This document shows positions 30,851 through 40,100 of a stretch of 41,626 nucleotides of DNA, in pieces. Position numbers and translations under genes: made by a program. Position 1 is the first letter of the stretch; each line of letters opens with the position of its first letter. This DNA is from a virus. Under the pieces are notes generated by a model. It saw nothing but the letters and a program-made list of their open reading frames with translations, had not been told where the DNA came from and did no database searches. The stretch covers positions 1 through 41,626 of the IMG/VR virus record IMGVR_UViG_3300042301_003361; one strand, 5' to 3'.

Positions 30851-32473
30851 TTATTTTAGGTAAGAAGGAATGTAATTTTCCTGTTTCCCAGACCATGAAA
30901 ATTGGAAAGATACCTCACTGGCATTTTCTTGGTAATCTACAGTATCTTCCTCTAAGACTTTATTTTCAGCCTGGAAGTAGTACGAGCAATAGAAGTTTAA
31001 TCTACTCTTTAAATCAGATATAGACTCCTCTATAGTACAACATTTAGATGGTCTAAAACTTCCATTGATGCTAAATTTGGCTCTCTTATTATATTGTAAA
31101 TTTTGAATGTAGTAACATCCCTCGCCCTGTAGTCCCGGCGTTTCAACATAAACATCTATAGATGGACTAAAGTTCATAGTATATGTAAACATTTCTAAGC
31201 ATCCGCAATCCTCAGATGTATCAGTACAATATTGCTCAGATAAGCTGATAGTTCCATTCTGTTGCAGCATTGAAACAGATTTACTTTTCGGAACTCGTCC
31301 TAGTGGTTTGCCATTTCCAAATTCAGCCCATTTTGCGGCTATAAAGCTTTTTATATAGTCTTGCTGAGTATTATAATAATTTAATACTTTATCCCATCTT
31401 TCTGATAAAGTGCCGTAATCATATTTAATATCTAGTTTAACAGATATACAGTCGATATTGCTTTCAAAATCTTTAGTTATACTTGTTGTATCTACTAAAT
31501 AAACATCATTTCTAACTTTATTTGAATATGATATTGTAAAATTTATAGTATTGGTTGTATTATCTTCGGTTACAGAAAATGATTTAGGATTATCTGATAT
31601 AGAATAATCTGTATAAGAAATAGCTTTTGAATACCAATTTATCCCATTGAAAACTGATCTAAATGAACTAATAGATTTATCTATCCCGCCGGTCATAGTT
31701 CCATTTATAGAAACTATAACTTCATCGTTTTGTTCGCTTGTTTCGACTGAGTAATTTAGAACCGCAAGAGAACTATTAGATGTATTATAAGGATCGCATA
31801 AAAAGTTTAGATTAGCAGAGTATGTGCCCTGTAATCTATCTACTCTTCTTTCTATAGATATTAGTTTTGATTTAGCGAGAGTTATATCTGCAAATAATGG
31901 ATTATCACTTGGAAATCTATTTATATCAGATGATATTCTATTTTCTACAAACGCTTTAGCATACTCTATAGCTGTTCCAGTTGGTCCGGTATTAACCGCT
32001 GTTGCAGAGATATTTCTAGTTATAGATACGGTTCTATTGTCATTTTCTTGATAAGTAGCTTCGTCACTAGCATCTACAACTCCATTCGATAGAAAGAAAT
32101 CATCATAACAATCAAATTCTAATGTAAATGGAACTAAATTATAGTAAGCACTTTCATCAAATGATAATGACCTGTATATAGCCCTTTCACACGAGAAAAG
32201 ACTATTAACAGTTGCGGCTAGATTATTTTCAACTTCATAAACCTCTAATTTTCCAAAATTAGTTCTAAGTCTATCTAATAATACCTTCTGGACATCCTGA
32301 TACTCAGCCCAAGTCCCGCATCTTGGATTTCTTATAAGCCTACCCGTAAGTGTTATCTTTTTATATCCAGATAAAAATCTATTAGAATAATTAAATGATT
32401 GATCCAAAGATATTAAAGGAGTGTACGCTACTCCACTAAATAAATCTGAGTTCTGATACTTAATAGTTATCAT
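30851..32473 (-). CDS. Structural tail protein
   Basis: 540 residues, start overlapping the upstream stop as ATGA. N-terminal part (LISLDQSFNYSNRFLSGYKKITLTGRL...GTWAEYQDVQKVLLDRLRTNFGKLEVYEVEN) is a mixed domain; the rest is long beta repeats with SYSN/SYTD wording. Several Cys clusters (DTSEDCGCLEM, PSKCCTIEE) are unusual for an intracellular phage protein. It appears architecturally related to the gene upstream: both have an early enzymatic-looking globular part, repeated beta hairpins and an SFQF/SFQL-type last strand. No precise role recognised. Confidence 0.6.
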   Translation of the reverse strand: MITIKYQNSDLFSGVAYTPLISLDQSFNYSNRFLSGYKKITLTGRLIRNPRCGTWAEYQDVQKVLLDRLRTNFGKLEVYEVENNLAATVNSLFSCERAIYRSLSFDESAYYNLVPFTLEFDCYDDFFLSNGVVDASDEATYQENDNRTVSITRNISATAVNTGPTGTAIEYAKAFVENRISSDINRFPSDNPLFADITLAKSKLISIERRVDRLQGTYSANLNFLCDPYNTSNSSLAVLNYSVETSEQNDEVIVSINGTMTGGIDKSISSFRSVFNGINWYSKAISYTDYSISDNPKSFSVTEDNTTNTINFTISYSNKVRNDVYLVDTTSITKDFESNIDCISVKLDIKYDYGTLSERWDKVLNYYNTQQDYIKSFIAAKWAEFGNGKPLGRVPKSKSVSMLQQNGTISLSEQYCTDTSEDCGCLEMFTYTMNFSPSIDVYVETPGLQGEGCYYIQNLQYNKRAKFSINGSFRPSKCCTIEESISDLKSRLNFYCSYYFQAENKVLEEDTVDYQENASEVSFQFSWSGKQENYIPSYLK

Positions 32474-34119
32474 AGTAAATATTCCCCCATTTCTTTATAA
32501 TTTGAGTATGAATATCCAAGCTGGAAACTTAATGAGTTTGCCTGCGGAGAATACGAATATGTAAACTCATTAACGTAAATATCTGAACCATTTGGTTTTA
32601 TAACTCTAGCAAAAGCTGCGTCTAGCATATCATCCATAGTTACCCCAGTTTTTGAGATAATATCAACTTTATTTGTGAATGACCCTCTAGTAGATTGTTT
32701 CGTAGACTGAACTATTTCATCAAAATGAGCTATAGAATAAGTTACAGCAGAGTGGACCGGAGCGGTATCTGATCTTGAAACAGTTATTTTATAAAAATCG
32801 CCTGATGGTTGATTATTAATATCAGTTGAATATGTATAAGAGTATGATATGTTACTATTGTATTCGCTGTAAGTTTCCTGGGATTGAGTAAGTATTCCAG
32901 AATTAAAATTTGAACATTCCTCGCCCGAGCTATAGCTATTTAAATACGATTGTATTCTCGGCTCAATTCCAGATTTAGAAGACAACCATACATTTTTAAT
33001 GTTATTATAATTGCCTGTGTTGTTTTTTAAGAAACCTTGTAATTGTCCATTCTCACTCACTGTAAGATAGCCATTTTCATTTACTGATATCTCATCCTCA
33101 TAACTATATGAATATCCGCTGTATAATGCCGGGTTATTTGAATATGAATAGTTATAATCTATTGTCCCTGCGTATATATTTTTAGTTAGACTAGATTCAA
33201 CAGGCTGCGGCGATATAAAAACATTACCACTAAAATATAATTGACCTGAGGTATTTTTAAAGTAACCACTACAAGTATCTGAGACTCTATTGTATATCCC
33301 TGTAGAAACTGATAACCAGCCATTTGAAGCTGAGGTGTATTTATCCCCTGATACTATCTTAGTCGATATTATATTTCCATTTTCAGATACTGATACCGTA
33401 CCATCAACATCATAATTTAATGAATGTGTATATTTCCAGGTATAAAATCCACTAGGAGTTGTTGATATATTTTGAGAAAAGGAATACCTTTGATTGATAT
33501 TATCATAACTCTCGGTATTATAATACAATCCCTGGCCGCTATTCAAATAAGGATCTCCAACAGTTAAGCCAATTAAATTTAAGAATGGGTAGTTATATAT
33601 TAATCCAGATGCAATAGTTTTAGCTAATGATTTAGCATCACCAGAATAAAAACTATCAACTTCAATAGAGATATCTCTATTTATATCGTATATTCCAGAA
33701 TTTACCTGATTAAAAGAAGAGTTCTCTTGTATTGTAGTTAAAAATGGAAAGTAAGGTTTAGCGTAACCACTTATGTCCTGGAAGAACACCCCTGACAATA
33801 CATTGTAACTATCAGCATCTTTTACTACTTGTATTTCGGCTCTATATGTTTTGAATCTAGTATCTGTCCCTTCATCAAAAGTTAATGAAACCATTCTGCC
33901 AGTTCCAAATAAAACACCATTTAATATAACCGGCTCGTATCCAGTGATATTAGTTAATTGATCTATTCCGCTCCATATCGGCGCGACAGTTATATCAGTT
34001 TGAGTATTTGTTAATCTAGCTTTAATTCCTATATTTTGAATAGTTCTTAAAGCTAATGTATTTCCAAGAAGCTCAGATGTTTGTGATAGGGATAGTAATT
34101 CAACTCCACTGAAATTCAT
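32470..34119 (-). CDS. Structural tail protein with internal beta repeats
   Basis: 549 residues from ATG 34119, directly behind the tape-measure gene. The sequence alternates Tyr/Ser strands and Asn/Gly turns. Two copies of a unit are visible: DGTVSVSENGNIIS...NGWLSVSTGIYNRV and DEISVNENGYLTVSENG...NVWLSSKSGIEPRI. The end is SLSFQLGYSYSNYKEMGEYLL. Position suggests a distal-tail or baseplate component. No family recognised with confidence. Confidence 0.6.
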   Translation of the reverse strand: MNFSGVELLSLSQTSELLGNTLALRTIQNIGIKARLTNTQTDITVAPIWSGIDQLTNITGYEPVILNGVLFGTGRMVSLTFDEGTDTRFKTYRAEIQVVKDADSYNVLSGVFFQDISGYAKPYFPFLTTIQENSSFNQVNSGIYDINRDISIEVDSFYSGDAKSLAKTIASGLIYNYPFLNLIGLTVGDPYLNSGQGLYYNTESYDNINQRYSFSQNISTTPSGFYTWKYTHSLNYDVDGTVSVSENGNIISTKIVSGDKYTSASNGWLSVSTGIYNRVSDTCSGYFKNTSGQLYFSGNVFISPQPVESSLTKNIYAGTIDYNYSYSNNPALYSGYSYSYEDEISVNENGYLTVSENGQLQGFLKNNTGNYNNIKNVWLSSKSGIEPRIQSYLNSYSSGEECSNFNSGILTQSQETYSEYNSNISYSYTYSTDINNQPSGDFYKITVSRSDTAPVHSAVTYSIAHFDEIVQSTKQSTRGSFTNKVDIISKTGVTMDDMLDAAFARVIKPNGSDIYVNEFTYSYSPQANSLSFQLGYSYSNYKEMGEYLL

Positions 34120-34123
34120 ATTA

Positions 34124-37100
34124 TTAAGCGACTAGAGTATTTGACACTGGTCTTTGTATTGGTGGTGGTAGATTATTTTCTCTATTTATATTTGCTAGTG
34201 CTGAGTAAACTGCGTCTCTTACTTTATTTGGATCAACAGAACCTACCCCGTTGAAAGATATATTAACAGTTGGAGCAACTTGTGTTGTAGTTGGAGTAAC
34301 TGGAGTTGTATTATTAGATTGTACATTTGTATTAGAATTTAATTTTTCTAATTCTTTTTTCAATTCTTCGATTTTCTTAGTATTATTAAGTATATCTGCG
34401 TTCAATACATCCCTATTTCTTTCAATCCCTCCTTCAAATAAGCCACTATCTCTTGAGACTCCAGATAGTAGCCCTTGGTAAGATGAATTTTTGGAATATT
34501 TTTGAAAAATTTTCTCCTTGTCTTCTAAACTAGATTCGGGAAATTTCTTTTCTATATATACCTTTAAAGCCTCGTTTAGTTCGGATGGCGACGATGGTAA
34601 TTTACTAGCACCCTCGAATTTTAAAAATTCACGCATCCTAGCTCCTCCCATTTCATTTCCAGCGCCATATAGTCCTAGAGGGTTATCTTTATTAGATAGA
34701 GATGGGAATAATGATGTTGCTCCTAATGAATAGATTTTTTCTCTACTTGTATCTGAATCCGCATCTAACTCTGCTTTTTTTACAGCACCTCCAAGAATAA
34801 GACTAGCATCTGTAGCTTTTTGTAAATTATTTGCCTTGAAAGTTGTATCTGTTTGTAGAGCCTGCATTTGACTTGATAAACTAAACGCCTTTACTTGATC
34901 GTCACTTTTAGTTCTTAGATCATTAATTTTAGACGGAAGATCATTTAATACAGTTTGGAGTGCATCTAATGATAATGTATTTTGTAATAAAACTGTAGTA
35001 TTGCTTCCTATAGCGTCTATTTGTGCATCAAATTCAGGTGGTAATTTATCACCTTTTATAGTCTTATCAGCCAGTACCTTAGCGGATTTTTCTGCCGAAA
35101 GAAATACCTCTTGAACAATTCCAGTTTCATCTAATATAACGTCTAATGCCCTTTGCATTGCACCATCCTTGCCAGCCTGCGGCATTAAACTCTGCATGGT
35201 TTTAACAAATTCCGCGGTAATAACTGGAATTTGGCCAAGATCAAATGATTTCTTTACAGATTCTAACTGTCTATCTATAGCTTTTCTACCGATACTACCA
35301 GTATCCTTTCCTGCTATTTTATTTTTAAGAATATCAAATTGAGGTAATATTTCGCTTTGACCGAAAGCTAATGCTCTATTTTCAACATTAGATTTTCCAG
35401 CAAGATATAAATCTTTATAATTTCTTTCATTTATCTTCTCTCTTGTTACTTTTGGTAATTCTATATCAGCAAAGTAACTAGCTCTATTTGTAGCTATTTC
35501 AATATTTCTCTGAGATCTATCTACAGCATCCATAGATCCAGGTTTAGCTGATCCAATATTTGAAATCTCTCCAAATTGAAAATTATTAGCCTTTTCACCT
35601 CTTGCTACAGTAGTTAAACTACCTTTAGGTTGTTTTATAGATCGTAAAACATCTCTAAAATTAGAATTAAAACCACCTAATATATTAAGTAACTTTGTAT
35701 CAGCTAATTGTTTTTGTTGTACTTCTGTTTGATTTTTTAATTCTTCGTTAGCCTCTTTAGATTTATTATCTATATCTTGCAATTTAGACGCCATCTCAAT
35801 ATTAGTTTTTAATAATTGAGATTGTAGACTTTTAGATACATCTGGATCAAGTATTTTTTGAATCTCATCAGTTAATTTTAATGGATCGAATGGAGATTCA
35901 CCTGTTATAGATTTGTTTAGAACATCTTGAATTTTTATCTGATCCTCAAGTGAAGTTCCACTAGCCTGAGACATTATATCTTCAAGAACTTTGTTTGTAT
36001 ATTCATTTCCTAGAGATGTTTTTTCTATAGCAGTTTGCTGCCCTATTCTAGCCTGTTTTATTCTAGTAGAACCTTTTAACAATTCTTCAGGTGAAAGTGA
36101 TTCAGATGATTTAGCTAGAATCGCCTCGGCGTTAGAAAATCCTATTTCATTACCAGAAATTATATTTTTGTTTACAGATTGATTTTGCGCAAATGTACTT
36201 GTTAGTATATTTAAGAAGGAGTCTTTTGTAGAGGCAAATATTTTGGCTGTATCAATTTGCTGCGAAGATAATTGATCTAAAGATTTTTGAGCAACAATTA
36301 AAGATTGTGCAAATTTTAGAATCTGTTCCGAAGCGCCAGTTTGGTTCTTTGATCCGTCATTAAAAAATGTATTTATATTATCAAATACTTTACCAACTTC
36401 AGCATTATCTAATCCAAGATCTTTTAGAGAGGCTTTACCACTTTTAGCTTTGGATACAGCTTCATCTGATATTTTAGATAGATCAATAGTTTTAACTAAT
36501 TCACTGGCAATGGTTTGACTATCGGAACTATCTAAAAATTTCCTACTACCACCTAGTATTCTACTTATATTTGCAGATACACCGGAAGCTTTTTCATTAA
36601 TAATACTGCCAGCAAGCAAACCACTATCAGTTAAGGATTGCTTTCTTTGATTAGTTAATGTTACATCCTGAATTATAGAGGCCCTCTCTTCATCAGTTTT
36701 AGCTTTTAATAATCTTGCCCCAGCATTTCCAGAAAGACCTCTTGTAGATTCGGAAAGAGCGGTTTTGGCTTGAGCTACTGTACTTGGTGAAGAGTTACTA
36801 TCAATTAGTGATTTTAATTGACTTGAAGTTTGAACAAAGGCTTGTAAAGAAGATATTTCTTTTTCGTTGGCAGCGGTTACTTCTCTTGATTTTTTTGAAA
36901 GCTCATTTAAATCAGGTGTTAATTCCTTTACAACTGTGGACAATACTTGGAATGAACCAACAGCAGCACCAGCAGCAACACCCCAAGGCCCAAATTGTGA
37001 TAATAACAAGCCCGTTCCCAAAGCTTCACCAATACCAGATGTGACTCTACCAGTAGAAGTATCCTGTCCACCTAGTGTATTCGCTATACCACCAGCGACA

Positions 37101-40100
37101 AAAGGTAAGGCAAACGCGCCTGTTTGAATAGCAGTTTGTTTATTTGATCTAACTTTCTCTCTTTTATCTATGAACTCCTGACTTGATGTAGATATATTTA
37201 ACTTCTTTGCTATTGATTTTAATTTTTTATCACTTGTAAAGAAACCGGATTGAGCGGAAAAAGCTTCAAAAGCTTTAGCCTCTTTATCTTTAAAACGCTT
37301 CTCTATTTTCGACGCACCTTCTTTACCAAGAGATTTTTCAGCCCTTTCAATTAAACTCTTGAGATTCTGTTCTGGCCCGCCAAATTGTAGATTAGAAACT
37401 CTACCTTCAATTATAGACGCAATTTGCCCTTGGCGACCTCTTACACGCTTATCTCTTGCAAACTGCTTTTCACGAGAAGCTTTATCTTTCTCATATTGAT
37501 TTATATTTTTTTCTCGATTAGCCTCTGCTTTCTCTCGTTCTTTTTGAGCTTTATTCCTAGATTTTATATCCTTTTCAATAGCCTCATTATTCTCTTTCAT
37601 GAGATCGGCTTCTCTTTTCGCTTCATCATTTGATAAAGACGGATATGGCACCCAAGGTCCGGCTTTTGGAGGAGGTGGCTGCCAAGGTGAACTTAAAATT
37701 GGTGGCTTTGCTTTTGCACCAGCTTTTGTTATTTTTTCAGTCACCGGCCCGGGGACGGGCACCCCAAGTCTTTTTAATAGTTCTTTTACTGTTTCTCTAG
37801 GTGATGTTTGAGTATCTTCTACTTTATTTCTTAGTATTGGTGGCAACTCAACAGTAGGTGATCCTAGACCCCCGTTAAGAATTGGAGTTGGAAACGGTAC
37901 TCCAAGTTTTGTTACAGTTTCGAGTTGTTTAAGATTTGGAGTAAAGTTTCCTCCTTTTCTAACCGTTTGTATATTACCATAAGTAGCTGATCCAGTTAAA
38001 GTCTTTTGTATATTTTTTTCAATATACTCGTCGGACTTCTTCCTAGCCTCAGTATCTCTTAATCTCTCAATCATTGTTGAATCAAAAGATATTTTTGCTA
38101 AATCTCTATAATTTACAGACTTTCCTGTATTAAATGAGGCTGGAAGACCAACTATATTTGATGAAATTGCCTTTTGAGCAATAGGCCCCGGAACTGGTAA
38201 ACCAAGTCTTCTTGCAGTTTCGCTTTTACCATAAGGCTGACCAGTTGGATCAACTAAAGCAGCATTTTTATTAGAAGGAATATTTGTCGGATCTATTATT
38301 CCTTTAAACTTTTTATTAGTTGTGTCGGTTATATCTATTATAGATCCTGTAGTCCTCCTTAAAGACGATAAGAAGGATGTGCTTAGGTAATCCCCTAAAT
38401 AAGAGAAGCTATTAGATAATCTCTTTGTTGAAATTATCAATAAACCTAAATTCTTAGATGAAACCTTTTCAGTTGATGTTTTTAGATCTGCGAAATTTGG
38501 AATAATGCCGCTTGAGAGAGATTGCCCGGCATGTTGTCCGAGAGCTTGACCTAGTGACATTTGACCCTGGGCGGTATTGTAAACACCTAACCCGCGTGGA
38601 TTCTTATCACTTTTTAATCTATCATGAGATCCAACCTTGATTGAATTTTTGGCAATATAAGATGGATAACCCATACTTAATAGAGAGGACATCTCCCTTC
38701 CCATTGATTGTGACAATAATTCTCCTAATGATAATGCTTTTAATTTACCTTTTTTAGATTCATCGTATTTCAAGATAGTTCTAATATCAGAATCAAATAT
38801 ATCCCCGGAAATGGCCATATTTGTAGAGGTTCCACCCATTCTATGTGAAATTCTTCTTTCTCTATTCTCGCCAGCAATATTTTTTCTAAAAGCAAGCATA
38901 TAACCCTCACCCTTATTTTTATTAGCCTGTTCTGAATACCCCCTTGCATGATTTATAGATGAGGAAACAAATGTTCCCCTATCACCGCTATAATTATCAG
39001 TCCAATTACTCGCAAAACTACCCTTATTTAATATAGATTCAACTTCGCCTCGATCAGTACCTCTATACAAAGTCGTGGATTTGTTGTATTTACCCATGCT
39101 ATCCCAAAAACCATAACCAGAAAGATCATTTATAGCCCTAGAACTTCTTAACTGTCTTTTTAATTGCTTATAATAATGTCTATAAACTGATTTATCTATA
39201 GCAAAGTTAGGAATAATTCCATCTGCATAATTTAAATCTCTTTTAGCGGCAAGCTTATCTTTTAGTTTACCGTAATCTGGATTTGTTACTATACCAGATT
39301 CTTTCTGCATAAATAATCCTGGATCAATAAGTGATATTCTACCACCTCTTCTTGCGAAAGCGGAGGCTATCGTATCTAAATTTCCATCTCGTATAAGCTT
39401 GGAACCTTCATTACTATCTGGATTTAGAAGTTTACGGTATCTATTTAATAATTCTATACCCTTCTCATTAACCATTAAATTCCCTTGATGTAGATCACTC
39501 GCACGTATGCCAATTTTATCCATAGCCTTACTTACGACACTTCTTATAACTGAATATTCGCCTTCATTCAGTTTATTTTGATAAAATGTTTGTTCGAAAG
39601 TCTTCCCATTTACAATCTCTTTACCTATTCTTAATTTAGCTCCTGCTTTTTCTAAAGATCCATATACCCTTGGTGCGTGAAGTCCTGGTAATAATTTTGG
39701 ATGATCTCCAAGAGTCTTGGCAATTGGGTATTCATAACGTAACTCCTTCTCACTAATAACTTTCGATGGATTTAAGAATCTTTTAACTCCCACATTACCT
39801 CTTAATTTATAAAAAGCTCCATAAGCACCTCTACCTAGAATTTTTTCTTTTTTATATTTACCAAGGGGGGTATAAGGTTCTGGAGGTAAAGGCTTTCCTG
39901 CTTTTTTTTCTTTAAAAGCGCGTAATCTTTCTTTAAGTGTTGGATTCACTATAGGTTCTTTATCTCTTTTTTTAAATCTTTCTGTTGTTTTCTTTATATA
40001 GCCATCTGTTCTTGATCCCAGATCCATTAAAGATTCATCATCAAAAAAACCAGTCAAATCAACCTCAGACCCGTCTTTAGTAGTTATTTTTTTAAGTCCG

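Noticed and set aside
37424-37811. Plus-strand frames antisense to the tape-measure gene
   Set aside because: They mirror the biased coiled-coil and Pro-rich coding sequence of the long minus-strand gene and have no protein features of their own.
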